Assembly (NCBI GenBank): GCA_029263615.1
Contig: JAJUFT010000022.1
Location: 1 to 36,888, forward strand
DNA from: Alcaligenaceae bacterium
Lineage (GTDB): Bacteria; Pseudomonadota; Gammaproteobacteria; Burkholderiales; Burkholderiaceae_B
Direction: 5' to 3'
DNA: 36,888 bases
Shown here: positions 22,076 to 32,064 of the stretch, piece by piece
Position numbering within the stretch: the stretch's first letter is position 1
How the letters are laid out: each line of letters starts with the position of its first letter
Made by a program: the position numbers and the translations under genes
Notes under the pieces: model-generated
The model's input: the letters and a program-made list of their open reading frames with translations, nothing else
What the model was told of the DNA's origin: nothing
Database searches by the model: none

Positions 22076-22888
22076 ATGGCGCTTGGGGTGGCCATGACGT
22101 TGGAGTTCGGGCTGGCGGCTGCCGCCATTCTCCCGGTGGCCGGGGCATTGGGCGTCGGGTGTGCGAGGCTGTCAGAGCGCTATGCCGCTCTGGTGGCCCG
22201 GGGTGCTCCCGTGAACCGGCACACCTTCTTTGAGGCGCTGCAGCCCGACGGCAAGAAAGGGACGTCACCCCCGCGGGTGGGTGACGGGGGCGACGGGCAT
22301 GGCGAAACGCAGGACGTCTCCGCGGCGGCGGAAGCGCCGGCGGGGCGTGGGGCGGGTCACCTCATGGCCTGGGCGGGTGCCGTGCTGCTGATGCTCGCCA
22401 GCCTTCCATTCCTGCACGCCCCGTCATTCCTGGCCGCCGCCCATCTGGCAGTCTGCACCGTTCTGCTGGCGCTTTCCTTCATCGACCTGCGCTGCCGTTT
22501 GCTGCCGGACGCCCTGACCCTGCCGCTTCTCGTGGCGGGCCTGCTGCTGAGTGGCGGGGGATGGGGGCCGCCCCTGCATGTGTCGCTGGCGGGAGCCGCG
22601 TTCGGTTACGTCGTGTTGAAATCGGTCGACCTCGTCTATCTCCTCTGGCGAGGGCAGGCCGGCATTGGCGGGGGCGACATGAAGTGTCTGGCGGCGGTGG
22701 GGGCCTGGACGGGCTGGGCTCCTCTGCCCGCCATTCTGCTGGTCGCCTGCATCGGGGGCGTGCTGATGGCGCTGGGGGCGCGGCTGCGAGGGGCGCCGGC
22801 GGTTTCGGTGGCTTTCGGGCCCTGTCTTTCCCTGCCCTCGGCGTCTGTGATCCTGTCCGGCGGTGATGTACAGTACCTTTTTATTTGA
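22076..22888 (+). CDS. pilD: Type IV prepilin peptidase PilD (A24), with degenerate N-terminal domain
   Basis: About 270 residues. The C-terminal peptidase part has the first catalytic aspartate in LSFIDLRCRLLPDALTLPL and the second in the GxGD-type motif GIGGGDMK, with several membrane spans. That supports cleavage of type IV pilin leader peptides in the inner membrane. The N-terminal methylase half looks degraded: the usual cysteine pairs and PRSxC/NxPxxSW segments are absent, and residues about 35-95 are a Gly/Asp/Ala-rich stretch. The order pilD-coaE-zapD is the common one in proteobacteria, though pilB and pilC are missing upstream. The start may be 22076 or the ATG at 22094. Confidence 0.85.
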   Translation: MALGVAMTLEFGLAAAAILPVAGALGVGCARLSERYAALVARGAPVNRHTFFEALQPDGKKGTSPPRVGDGGDGHGETQDVSAAAEAPAGRGAGHLMAWAGAVLLMLASLPFLHAPSFLAAAHLAVCTVLLALSFIDLRCRLLPDALTLPLLVAGLLLSGGGWGPPLHVSLAGAAFGYVVLKSVDLVYLLWRGQAGIGGGDMKCLAAVGAWTGWAPLPAILLVACIGGVLMALGARLRGAPAVSVAFGPCLSLPSASVILSGGDVQYLFI

Positions 22889-22902
22889 ACAGGGTTCCTC
22901 GT

Positions 22903-23538
22903 ATGTTCAAGGTGGGTCTGACAGGAGGCATCGGATCGGGCAAGAGCAAGGTGGCCGACATGCTGGGCGCCTGGGGCGCCGCCGTTATCGACACCGATGT
23001 CATTTCGCACGATCTCACTGCGCCGGGCGGCGCCGCCATCGAGCCCATCCGCCAGGCGTTCGGCCCGGATGTGATCGCCGAGAACGGCGCCCTCGACCGG
23101 CCCGCCATGCGCGACCTCGTCTTCCGCAGCCCCGAGGCCCGACGCAGGCTGGAAGCCATTCTGCATCCCCTGATCGGTGCTGAAACCGAGGCGCGTGCCC
23201 GGGTGGCCAAGGGGTGCTATGTGGTGTTCGTGGTGCCCCTGCTGGTGGAGTCGGGCAAGTGGCACAAGCGGCTTGATCGCGTCTGCGTGGTCGACTGCGA
23301 CCCCGACACGCAGGTGGCCCGGGTGCAAGCGCGCAGCGGGCTGACGCGGGAAGCTATTGAGCGTATCATGTCAGCACAGGCATCCCGCCAGGCGCGTCTT
23401 GCCGTCGCGCACGACGTCATCTTGAACGGCGGGGAAACCTCTCTTGAAGATCTGGAACAGAGTGTCCGGGCGCTGCATGAAAGCTGGTGCATGCAGGCGC
23501 AGCAGCTACCAGCGCCCCCCGAACAGACGCTGCGGTAA
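22903..23538 (+). CDS. coaE: Dephospho-CoA kinase
   Basis: A 211-residue P-loop kinase. LTGGIGSGKS (Walker A) lies at about residues 5-14, followed by DTDVISHDLT, the CoaE signature, and an LHPLI segment. VVFVVPLLVESG and the adenine/lid region follow. It performs the last step of coenzyme A synthesis. I chose the ATG at 22903 because it gives the standard MFKVGLTGG start and has AGGG upstream; an upstream TTG would add six residues. It lies 14 bases after pilD, and zapD starts 14 bases later. Confidence 0.96.
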   Translation: MFKVGLTGGIGSGKSKVADMLGAWGAAVIDTDVISHDLTAPGGAAIEPIRQAFGPDVIAENGALDRPAMRDLVFRSPEARRRLEAILHPLIGAETEARARVAKGCYVVFVVPLLVESGKWHKRLDRVCVVDCDPDTQVARVQARSGLTREAIERIMSAQASRQARLAVAHDVILNGGETSLEDLEQSVRALHESWCMQAQQLPAPPEQTLR

Positions 23539-23552
23539 AGGTTATAGGTCGC

Positions 23553-24305
23553 GTGATTCTTTACGAATATCCATGTAACGAACGCATCCGTTCTCTTCTC
23601 AGGGTCGAACATCTGTTCGACCGCCTGTTCTTCTTCGCTGATGGTCAGGACGTCCGCCATCATCAGATCAGCCTCGCCACCCTGTTCGAACTGCTCGACA
23701 TCTCCGAGCGCAGCGACCTTCGCGGCGCCATCGTGCAGGATCTCGAGCGTCAGCGCGGCGCCCTCGCTGCGCTGCGCCAGCACCCGGGGGTGGACGAGCA
23801 GCGGCTCAATGCCATGCTCGATGAAATTCAAGCGGTGTATGCGGAACTGGGCGCCCAGGGCCGGGTGGGTCAGAACCTGCGCGACAACGAATGGCTGGCC
23901 AGCCTGCGTGGGCGGCTGGCGGTGCCGGGGGGCTCTTCTCCCGTCGACATGCCCTCGTTTTTTTCCTGGCAGCTCAAGAGTTACGAGGAACGCTGCCGCG
24001 ATCTACGCGACTGGATGGGGCCGTTCATGCCGCTCTACAAGGGGCTGGCCCTGATTCTGCGCATGCTGCGCGATGCGGGCGACCCGCGCGACATGGTGGC
24101 CCGCGACGGTGCCTACCAGGAAATGCTCAGCGGTAAAACGTACCAGCTGCTGCGGGTATGGGTCGATGAATCCCGGCGCGTCTTCCCCGAAATGAGTGCC
24201 AACAAGTATCTGATCTGGGTGCGTTTTGCCGCTCAGGGGGAAGACCTCAAGCCGCAGCCCGTGGGTGTCGATACACCGTTTCGACTGGCCTGCTGTCAGC
24301 TCTGA
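23553..24305 (+). CDS. zapD: Cell division protein ZapD
   Basis: A 250-residue protein of the ZapD (formerly YacF, DUF1342) family. It starts ILYEYPCNERIRSLLRVEHL, a hallmark of the family, and has FFSWQLKSYEERCRDLRDW in the middle and a C-terminal NKYLIWVRF block. ZapD crosslinks FtsZ filaments at the division site. The start is GTG at 23553, the last start that keeps the conserved N-terminus; the frame is open further 5' but overlaps coaE. The gene usually following, yacG, is absent; instead the efflux operon begins 143 bases on. Assignment is secure. Confidence 0.95.
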   Translation: MILYEYPCNERIRSLLRVEHLFDRLFFFADGQDVRHHQISLATLFELLDISERSDLRGAIVQDLERQRGALAALRQHPGVDEQRLNAMLDEIQAVYAELGAQGRVGQNLRDNEWLASLRGRLAVPGGSSPVDMPSFFSWQLKSYEERCRDLRDWMGPFMPLYKGLALILRMLRDAGDPRDMVARDGAYQEMLSGKTYQLLRVWVDESRRVFPEMSANKYLIWVRFAAQGEDLKPQPVGVDTPFRLACCQL

Positions 24306-24367
24306 ATTCTCACGCGGCCCGGGCGCCCATCCACGGGACCTGACTTCAAAATCCTGTTGCGTTTCGT

Positions 24368-24431
24368 TTCGCACGCGCGTCTGCCCGTGCGAATTCAGGC
24401 CGTCCTGCGCGACAATGGTGGCTTGTTGTCG
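24368..24431. promoter_or_regulatory. Two dyads upstream of the RND efflux operon
   Basis: TTCGCACG (24368-24375) and CGTGCGAA (24386-24393) are perfect 8-base arms with a 10-base spacer. CGACAA (24410-24415) and TTGTCG (24426-24431) are perfect 6-base arms, also with a 10-base spacer. Both fall within 81 bases of the mdtA start. They are candidate operator sites for a dimeric regulator; the first could also be a transcript hairpin after zapD. No clear promoter boxes were identified. Confidence 0.5.
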
Positions 24432-24448
24432 TACGCCGAGGAATCTAC

Positions 24449-25747
24449 ATGTCGTTTCAAGAACCCGCGTCAGCGAAAGGGCGCCGCGGTCGCGCGCTGA
24501 CCTGGTTGATCGTGCTGTGTCTGGGGGCCGCTGCGGCTTATTGGTTCTTCATGGTGAGGGAAGCCGGTTCACCATCGCCCGCGACACCTGCCATGGGGCG
24601 TGGCCCCGGTGGCGCCGGCATGCGGGCCATGGCCGTGCCGGTGCGGCTGGGAACGGTGCAGGAAAGAACGCTGCAGCACACCCTCAGGGCGATCGGGACG
24701 GTCACGGCATTCAACACGGTGGTGGTGCGCAGCCGGGTCAGTGGCGAACTGATCGAGCTGAACTTCGAAGAAGGGCAGCGCGTGCAGGCGGGCGACCTCC
24801 TGGCGCAGATCGATCCGCGCGAATATCAGGTGGCGCTCGATCAGGCGCGCGGCCAGCACCAGCAGAACGAGGCGCAGCTGCAGAGCGCCCGCAAGGATCT
24901 CGAACGCTACCGTCTGCTTTTCAAGCAGAACTCCATTGCCCGCCAGCAGGTCGAACAGCAGGAAGCCCTCGTCAAGCAGCTGGAGGGCGCGCGCGTGAGC
25001 CAGCAGGCGGCCATCGACAATGCCGAGCTACAGCTCAGTTACACGCAGATCACCGCACCGATTTCCGGGCGGCTGGGCCTGCGCAAGGTGGATCAGGGCA
25101 ATTACGTCACCGCGTCCGATGCCGAGGGCCTGGTCACCATCACCCAGACTCAACCCATTTCCGTGGAGTTCACCCTGCCGCAAGGAGAGGTCGCCGAGGT
25201 GCTGGCTCAGTTGCGTGAGGGCCGGCGTCTCGAGGCGGTGCTCTACGACCAGAATGACATCCGCGAACTGGCTCGCGGGGAGCTGATGTCGGTCGACAAC
25301 CAGATCGACGTGGCCACGGGCACCCTGCGGCTCAAGGCGCGCTTCGCCAACGAGGACGAGCGCCTGTTCCCCAACCAGTTCGTCAACCTGCGGCTGCGGG
25401 TGTCCAGCGAGCAAGCGCTGGCGGTTCCCACGGCCGCCGTCCAGGTGGGGTCCATCGGCAGCTTCGTGTATTGGGTCGATGCGGAAAACAAGGTGCAGAT
25501 TCGCGCGATCAAAGTGGGCCGGGTGGATGGGGAATGGACGGCCGTGCTTGACGGACTTCAGGCGGGGGACCGCGTGGTCACGGAAGGCACCGACCGTCTG
25601 CGTGAAGGCGGCGTGGTGGATATCGTGAGTGTGGACGGCCGTGAGGTGGCAGCGGCCAATCCGACGCGTCAACGCCCCGGCGCCGGCGGCCGGAATGCTC
25701 GACCGGGGGCGTCCGGCAACGGCGCTGCCGCGGCATCCCCCCATTGA
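24449..25747 (+). CDS. mdtA: RND efflux periplasmic adaptor, MdtA type
   Basis: A 432-residue membrane-fusion protein. One N-terminal membrane anchor (about residues 17-36) is followed by a Gly/Pro/Met-rich linker. The split lipoyl domain opens with GTVTAFNTVVVRSRVSGEL. A long coiled-coil hairpin (about 130-195, rich in Gln/Glu/Leu) follows, then the second lipoyl half SYTQITAPISGRLGLRKVD. The beta-barrel and membrane-proximal domains come next, and a Gly/Ala/Arg-rich tail of about 35 residues ends the protein. It links the inner-membrane pump to the outer-membrane channel. GAGGAA precedes the ATG. The next gene starts 9 bases later. The MdtA name rests on the following MdtB/MdtC pair. Confidence 0.94.
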   Translation: MSFQEPASAKGRRGRALTWLIVLCLGAAAAYWFFMVREAGSPSPATPAMGRGPGGAGMRAMAVPVRLGTVQERTLQHTLRAIGTVTAFNTVVVRSRVSGELIELNFEEGQRVQAGDLLAQIDPREYQVALDQARGQHQQNEAQLQSARKDLERYRLLFKQNSIARQQVEQQEALVKQLEGARVSQQAAIDNAELQLSYTQITAPISGRLGLRKVDQGNYVTASDAEGLVTITQTQPISVEFTLPQGEVAEVLAQLREGRRLEAVLYDQNDIRELARGELMSVDNQIDVATGTLRLKARFANEDERLFPNQFVNLRLRVSSEQALAVPTAAVQVGSIGSFVYWVDAENKVQIRAIKVGRVDGEWTAVLDGLQAGDRVVTEGTDRLREGGVVDIVSVDGREVAAANPTRQRPGAGGRNARPGASGNGAAAASPH

Positions 25748-25756
25748 GGACCGGTC

Positions 25757-28700
25757 GTGAACCTGTCACGCATCTTCATTCTTCGCCCGGTGGCCACCAC
25801 GCTGGCCATGATCGCCCTGCTGCTCTCGGGCATCCTGGCCTATCGCCTGCTGCCGGTCTCGGCGCTGCCGCAGGTGGACTACCCCACCATCCAGGTGAGC
25901 ACGCTCTACCCGGGTGCTAGTCCCGACGTCATGACGGCGCTGGTGACGTCACCGCTGGAGCGGCAGTTCGGACAGGTAGCCGGGCTGACCCAGATGACGT
26001 CATCCAGCTCGGGGGGCTCGTCGGTCATCACGCTGCAGTTCGACCTCGACCTGCCTCTGGACGTGGCGGAACAGGAGGTGCAGGCCGCCATCAATGCGGC
26101 GTCCAGTCTTCTGCCCAACGACCTTCCGGCGCCGCCGGTCTACAACAAGGTCAATCCGGCCGATACGCCCGTCATCACCCTGGCCGTGACGTCGCCCACC
26201 TTGCCCCTGCATCAGGTGCGCGACCTGATCGATGTGCGCGTGGCGCAGAAGCTCTCGCAGATCACCGGGGTGGGCATGGTCAGCATTGCCGGCGGGCAGC
26301 GCCCTGCGGTGCGCATTCAGGCCAATGCGGCGGCGCTGGCCGCACGGGGCCTCACTCTGGCGGACGTGCGCTCGGCCATCAACACCGCCAATGTCAACCA
26401 GCCCAAGGGCAATCTCGATGGCCCCGACCGGTCCACCACCATTGATGCCAATGACCAGCTGCGTTCCGTCGAGGACTACCGGAACCTGATTCTGCGCCAT
26501 GAGAATGGCTCGGTCCTGCGGCTGGGGGACGTGGCCGAGACCGTGCAGGACGCCGAGAATGTGCGCCAAGCGGCCTGGGTGGGCACGACGCCGGCGATTC
26601 TGCTCAACATTCAGCGCCAGCCGGGCGCGAATGTGGTGCAGGTGGTCGACAGTGTGAAGGCGATGCTGCCCGGCCTGCAGGCTTCACTACCGGTGGGCGT
26701 GGATGTGGCCATTGCCGCCGACCGCACGGAAACCATCCGCGAGGCCATTCGCCACGTGCAGACCGAAATGATGCTGGCCATCGGTCTGGTCGTGCTGGTG
26801 ACCTTCGTCTTCTTGCGCAGTTGGACGGCCACTTTCATCCCCAGCGTGGTGGTGCCGCTGTCCCTGGTGGGCACCTTCGGCATCATGTATCTGAGCGGCT
26901 TCAGCCTGAACACGCTGACCCTCATGGCCCTGACCATTGCCACGGGCTTCGTGGTGGATGACGCCATCGTGATGATCGAGAACATTGCCCGCCATATCGA
27001 GGACGGCGATTCCCCCCTGCAGGCCGCCCTCAAGGGTGCGCAGCAGATCGGCTTCACCCTGGTGTCCCTGACACTGTCGCTGATCGCCGTGCTGATCCCG
27101 CTGCTCTTCATGACGGATGTCATCGGTCGCCTGTTCCGGGAATTCGCCATCACGCTGGCCGTGGCCATTCTGCTTTCCCTGCTGATCTCTCTCACGCTGA
27201 CGCCCATGATGTGCGCGCGGCTGCTCAAGCCCGAATCGGAAATGAAGCTGGGCCGTTTTCAGCAGTCCGCCGGGCGCTGGATGGACCGGTTGGTGGCCGG
27301 CTATGACCACGGGCTGCGCTGGGTGCTGGGCCGGCAGGGGCTGACACTGCTGGTGGCCGTGGCCACGCTGGCGGTGACGGCGCTGCTCTACGTCATGGTG
27401 CCCAAGGGCTTTTTTCCGCAGCAGGATACCGGTCTCATCCAGGCCATCAGTCAGGGCCCTCAGGACGTTTCGTTCACGTCGATGGCCCAGCGCCAAGGCC
27501 TGGCGGCCCAGCGCATTCTGGAAGACCCGGATGTGGCCTCGGTGACCTCGTTCACCGGCATCGACGGCAGCAATGCCACCCTCAATACCGGGCGCATGCA
27601 GATCGCGCTGAAGCCCCTTTCGGAACGCAGCAGTACGGCGCATGAGGTCATTCAGCGTTTGCGGTACGCCCTCGCAGACCTGCCGGACATCGAAGTCTTC
27701 ATGCAGCCGGTGCAGGATCTGACCGTGGATGACCGTGTCAGCCGCAATCAGTACCAGATGATGCTGTCCGACCCGGATCACGGTCTGCTGCTGGAATGGG
27801 CGCCGAGGCTGGTCGATGCCCTGGCCCAACTGCCGGAGCTCGAGAGCGTGGCGAGCGATTTGCAGCCCATGGGACGCGAGGCCATTCTACGGATCGACCG
27901 CGACCGCGCGGCGCGACTGGGCGTGAGTCATGCGGCCGTATCGGATGCGCTCTACGATGCGTTCGGCCAGCGGCTGATTTCCACCATCTTCACGCAGTCG
28001 GCCCAGTACAGGGTGGTGCTGGAGGTGGGTCCCCAGTATCGACAGCATCCGGCGGACGTTGAGCAGATCCATGTGCGCGGCAGCGGGGACGTTCCCATTC
28101 CCCTCAGTGCGTTCGCGCAGGTGGAGCACAGCAACACGCTGCTGTCCATCGAACGGCTGGGCCAGTTCCCCGCGACGTCCATTTCGTTCAACCCGGCACC
28201 CGGAGTGGCGCTGTCGGATGCGGTCGAGGCCATCCGTCAGGTGCAGGCGGAGCTGAACATGCCGCTGTCGACCGAGCTGAGCTTCCAGGGGGCCGCCCGG
28301 GCCTTCCAGGCGTCATTGTCCAGCACGTTGTGGCTGATTCTCGCGGCGGTGGTGACGATGTACATCGTTCTGGGCATTCTGTACGAAAGCTACATCCATC
28401 CCGTGACGATTCTCTCCACGCTGCCCTCGGCGGCGGTGGGCGCTTTGCTGGCCCTGCTGTTGACGGGCACGCATCTGGACATGATCGGGGTGATCGGCAT
28501 CATTCTTCTGATCGGCATCGTGAAGAAGAACGCCATCATGATGATCGACTTTGCCCTGGACGCCGAGCGCGAGCGCGGCCTGGACCCGCGTTCGGCCATT
28601 CATGAGGCGGCGCTGCTGCGCTTCCGACCCATTCTGATGACCACGCTGGCTGCGCTCTTCAGTGCTGTTCCCCTGATGCTGGCCACCGGTTCGGGCGCCG

Positions 28701-28867
28701 AGCTGAGGCAACCGCTGGGGCTGGTGATGGTGGGCGGGCTGATCTGCAGTCAGGTGCTGACCCTGTTCACCACGCCGGTCATCTATCTTTTCTTCGACCG
28801 CTATGCCCGCCGTTTCAGCCGCAAGGGCGGACAGGAGGCCGCGCAGGCCGGGGAGCCCGCGGCATGA
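25757..28867 (+). CDS. mdtB: RND multidrug pump subunit MdtB
   Basis: A 1,036-residue RND transporter with 12 membrane spans and two large periplasmic loops. The start [20 protein letters not shown] is typical. The proton-relay residues are visible as the aspartate pair in [13 protein letters not shown] (span 4) and the lysine in [18 protein letters not shown] (span 10). The GTG start has GAGGA seven bases upstream. In E. coli MdtB pairs with MdtC as a B2C trimer that exports bile salts and novobiocin. The stop overlaps the mdtC start (ATGA), so translation is coupled. Being first of two tandem RND genes supports MdtB. Confidence 0.95.
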   Translation: MNLSRIFILRPVATTLAMIALLLSGILAYRLLPVSALPQVDYPTIQVSTLYPGASPDVMTALVTSPLERQFGQVAGLTQMTSSSSGGSSVITLQFDLDLPLDVAEQEVQAAINAASSLLPNDLPAPPVYNKVNPADTPVITLAVTSPTLPLHQVRDLIDVRVAQKLSQITGVGMVSIAGGQRPAVRIQANAAALAARGLTLADVRSAINTANVNQPKGNLDGPDRSTTIDANDQLRSVEDYRNLILRHENGSVLRLGDVAETVQDAENVRQAAWVGTTPAILLNIQRQPGANVVQVVDSVKAMLPGLQASLPVGVDVAIAADRTETIREAIRHVQTEMMLAIGLVVLVTFVFLRSWTATFIPSVVVPLSLVGTFGIMYLSGFSLNTLTLMALTIATGFVVDDAIVMIENIARHIEDGDSPLQAALKGAQQIGFTLVSLTLSLIAVLIPLLFMTDVIGRLFREFAITLAVAILLSLLISLTLTPMMCARLLKPESEMKLGRFQQSAGRWMDRLVAGYDHGLRWVLGRQGLTLLVAVATLAVTALLYVMVPKGFFPQQDTGLIQAISQGPQDVSFTSMAQRQGLAAQRILEDPDVASVTSFTGIDGSNATLNTGRMQIALKPLSERSSTAHEVIQRLRYALADLPDIEVFMQPVQDLTVDDRVSRNQYQMMLSDPDHGLLLEWAPRLVDALAQLPELESVASDLQPMGREAILRIDRDRAARLGVSHAAVSDALYDAFGQRLISTIFTQSAQYRVVLEVGPQYRQHPADVEQIHVRGSGDVPIPLSAFAQVEHSNTLLSIERLGQFPATSISFNPAPGVALSDAVEAIRQVQAELNMPLSTELSFQGAARAFQASLSSTLWLILAAVVTMYIVLGILYESYIHPVTILSTLPSAAVGALLALLLTGTHLDMIGVIGIILLIGIVKKNAIMMIDFALDAERERGLDPRSAIHEAALLRFRPILMTTLAALFSAVPLMLATGSGAELRQPLGLVMVGGLICSQVLTLFTTPVIYLFFDRYARRFSRKGGQEAAQAGEPAA

Positions 28868-31800
28868 GGTGGTTCGGGACCTTCATCCTGCGGCCGGTGG
28901 CGACTACGCTTGCCTGCCTGGCCATGGTGCTGACCGGCGTGCTGTCGTATTTCCTGCTGCCCGTCGCTCCGCTGCCGGAGATGGATTTCCCCATGATCAC
29001 GGTATCGGCCAGCATGCCCGGGGCCAGTCCCGAGACCATGGCCTCGACCGTGGCGACGCCACTGGAGCAATCGCTCGGTTCGATTGCCGGGCTCGCCGAG
29101 ATGAGTTCGCGCAGTTCCGAAGGGTCGACCCGCATCATGCTGATGTTCGACCTGAACCGCGACATTGATGGGGCGGCACGTGATGTTCAGGCGGCCATCA
29201 ATGCGGCGCGCGGCATGTTGCCGTCGGGCCTTCGCGGCAACCCCACCTATCGCAAGGTCAACCCCTCTTCGGCGCCCATCATGGTGCTGGCGCTGACCTC
29301 GCCCGTGGCGACCCAGGGCGAACTCTATGATCTGGCTTCCACCCTGCTGGCGCAGAAGCTGGCCCAGGTGCCGGGTGTGGGCGAGGTCGAGGTGGGCGGC
29401 AGCTCGCTGCCGGCCGTGCGGGTGACGCTCAATCCGCAACAGCTCTATGCGGCCGGTGTGGCGCTGGACGATGTGCGGCGCGCCCTGAGCGACGCCAACA
29501 CCATGCGGCCCAACGGCATCGTGGAGAACGACCGTCACCATTGGCTGGTGAGCACGGGCGGGCAGCTGAGTCGCGCGGAACAGTTCGCGCCGCTGATCGT
29601 GGCGTGGCGCAATGGCGCGCCCATTCGACTGCAGGATGTCGCCACGGTCGAGAATTCGGTGGAAGATCGCAATAACATCGGTTTCTACAATGACCGGCGG
29701 GCCGTGTTGTTGATCGTGCGGCGCCAGGCGGATGCCAACATCCTGCAGACCGTCGACGAGATCCGGGACCGGCTGCCGCAGTTCGAGGCCATGCTGCCGG
29801 CCAATGTGACGCTGTCGGTGGCACAGGATCGCACGCCCAGCATACGGGCTTCCATGCACGAGGCCGAGATGACGCTCATCATCGCCGTGGCGCTGGTGAT
29901 TGTCGTGGTGCTCCTGTTCCTGCGCAATGCGCGCGCCGCGCTGATTCCCGCCATCGCCGTGCCCGCCTCGCTGATCACGACCTTCAGCCTGATGCTGCTG
30001 TTCGGCTACACCCTGAATACGATTTCCCTGATGGCGCTGATTGTCGCCACCGGCTTCGTGGTGGACGACGCCATTGTCGTGCTCGAGAACATCATCCGCT
30101 ATCGCGAGCGCGGCATGTCGCCCCTGCGCGCGGCCATCCGGGGCGCGCGTGAAGTCGGCTTCACGGTGGTGGCCATGAGTGTCTCACTGGTGGCGGTCTT
30201 CATTCCCATGCTGTTCATGGGCGGGCTGCCGGGGCGGTTGTTCCGCGAGTTTGCCGTGACGCTGTCCGTGGCGATCATGGTGTCCCTGCTGATTTCGCTC
30301 ACGCTCACCCCCATGATGTGCGCGCGCCTGCTCAAGGTGGGGCCGAGGGAACCGCACGGTGCGCAGGGTGAGCGCGGAGAAAATGCGGAGCAGGGCGACG
30401 CGCCGCCCCGGCCGGGTGCGGACGACGATGACGACCTGCCGCGCCGCGGCCTTCTGAGCCGGACGGTTCACCGGCTGGGGGCCTGGTTCTGGGCGGGCTA
30501 CAAACGGTCCCTGAACTGGGCGCTGGCGCACAGCCGTTTCATGCTGTTCACGCTCTTTGCCACCATCGGCCTGAACGTTTATCTGTATGCCGTGGTGCCC
30601 AAGGGCTTTTTCCCGCAACAGGACACGGGGCAGCTGATGGGCTTCTTCCGTGTGGATCAGGGGACGTCTTTCCAGGCCATGATGCCCAAGCTGGAAGCCT
30701 TCCGGAAGCAGTTGCTGGCCGACCCCGCCATCCAGAGCGTGACGGTGCATGCGGGCGGTCGCGGCGGCAGCAATTCAAGTTTTCTGATGATCGAGCTCAA
30801 ACCGCTGGATGAACGCAGGGAAAGCGCTGCGGAGGTGGTGAATCGTCTGCGGCCGCAGTTCCAGCGTACGCCGGGCGCGCGGCTCACGCTGGTGCCCCAG
30901 CAGGATATTTTCGTGGGCGGGCGTCAGCAAAGCTCGGGCAGTTACGACTACACGCTAATGAGCGGCGATCTCGACGTGCTGAAGACCTGGATGCCGCGCG
31001 TGCAACAGGCCCTGGCGGAACTGCCGCAACTGGTGGATGTGGACACCGACGTGGAGGACAAGGGCCGGCGCGTGGAGCTGGTCATTGACCGTGAGGCGGC
31101 CAAGCGGCTGGGGGTGGACATGGACATGGTGGCCTCGACACTGAACAATTCCTTCAGCCAGCGCCAGGTGTCGGTGATCTACGGTCGACTGAATCAATAC
31201 CATGTCGTCATGGGCATCGACGAACGGTATGCGCAAGATGCGGAATCCCTGCGGCTGGTGCAGGTCATTGCCGCCGACGGCCGGCGTGTGCCGTTGTCGG
31301 CCTTCACGCGATTGGAGCGGGGCAGTGCGCCGACCAGCGTCAACCATCAGGGGCTGATGGCCGCCGATTCGATTTCCTTCAGCCTGGCGCCCGGGGTGGC
31401 CCTGGATGAAGCGATGGAGGCCATCGAAGCGGCCGTGGCCCGCATCAACCTGCCCACGCATGAGATTCAGGCGGGCTTTCTGGGGACGGCCAGCGCGCTG
31501 CAACAGGGCACGCAGCAGCAGCCCTGGCTGATTCTTGCCGCGCTGGTCACGATGTACCTTGTACTGGGCATGCTCTATGAGAGCTACATCCACCCCATCA
31601 CCATCCTCTCCACCCTGCCGTCGGCCGGCATCGGGGCGCTGCTGGCGCTCATGATGCTGGGGGAACAGTTCACCCTGATTGCCCTCATCGGTGTGTTCTT
31701 GCTGATCGGCATCGTCAAGAAGAATGCCATCATGATGGTGGACTTCGCCTTGCTGGTGGAACGGCGTGACGGGCTGAGCTCTCGCGATGCCATTTATCAG

Positions 31801-32064
31801 GCCTGCCTGGTGCGCTTCCGCCCCATCATGATGACGACGCTGGCTGCCATGCTCGGCGCGCTGCCGCTGGTGTTGGCGACGGGTGCAGGCGTCGAGATGC
31901 GGCGCCCGCTGGGCATCACCATCATCGGCGGCCTGCTGCTCAGCCAGATTCTGACGCTGTATACGACACCGGTCGTGTACCTTTACCTTGACCGCCTGCG
32001 CTGGCGCTTCGCGCGCCGCCGCGGGCATGCGAAGGCCATGCCGGCCCCGGGCCCGACGACATGA
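28864..32064 (+). CDS. mdtC: RND multidrug pump subunit MdtC
   Basis: A 1,066-residue RND transporter, about 40 residues longer than E. coli MdtC. The start is [20 protein letters not shown]. Proton-relay residues are present in [13 protein letters not shown] (span 4) and [18 protein letters not shown] (span 10). The extra length comes mostly from a hydrophilic insert at about residues 492-530, just after span 6 on the cytoplasmic side; it is rich in Gly, Glu, Pro and has a run of five Asp. It should form heterotrimers with MdtB. The ATG overlaps the mdtB stop by four bases, and its own stop overlaps the next gene in the same way. Confidence 0.95.
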   Translation: MRWFGTFILRPVATTLACLAMVLTGVLSYFLLPVAPLPEMDFPMITVSASMPGASPETMASTVATPLEQSLGSIAGLAEMSSRSSEGSTRIMLMFDLNRDIDGAARDVQAAINAARGMLPSGLRGNPTYRKVNPSSAPIMVLALTSPVATQGELYDLASTLLAQKLAQVPGVGEVEVGGSSLPAVRVTLNPQQLYAAGVALDDVRRALSDANTMRPNGIVENDRHHWLVSTGGQLSRAEQFAPLIVAWRNGAPIRLQDVATVENSVEDRNNIGFYNDRRAVLLIVRRQADANILQTVDEIRDRLPQFEAMLPANVTLSVAQDRTPSIRASMHEAEMTLIIAVALVIVVVLLFLRNARAALIPAIAVPASLITTFSLMLLFGYTLNTISLMALIVATGFVVDDAIVVLENIIRYRERGMSPLRAAIRGAREVGFTVVAMSVSLVAVFIPMLFMGGLPGRLFREFAVTLSVAIMVSLLISLTLTPMMCARLLKVGPREPHGAQGERGENAEQGDAPPRPGADDDDDLPRRGLLSRTVHRLGAWFWAGYKRSLNWALAHSRFMLFTLFATIGLNVYLYAVVPKGFFPQQDTGQLMGFFRVDQGTSFQAMMPKLEAFRKQLLADPAIQSVTVHAGGRGGSNSSFLMIELKPLDERRESAAEVVNRLRPQFQRTPGARLTLVPQQDIFVGGRQQSSGSYDYTLMSGDLDVLKTWMPRVQQALAELPQLVDVDTDVEDKGRRVELVIDREAAKRLGVDMDMVASTLNNSFSQRQVSVIYGRLNQYHVVMGIDERYAQDAESLRLVQVIAADGRRVPLSAFTRLERGSAPTSVNHQGLMAADSISFSLAPGVALDEAMEAIEAAVARINLPTHEIQAGFLGTASALQQGTQQQPWLILAALVTMYLVLGMLYESYIHPITILSTLPSAGIGALLALMMLGEQFTLIALIGVFLLIGIVKKNAIMMVDFALLVERRDGLSSRDAIYQACLVRFRPIMMTTLAAMLGALPLVLATGAGVEMRRPLGITIIGGLLLSQILTLYTTPVVYLYLDRLRWRFARRRGHAKAMPAPGPTT

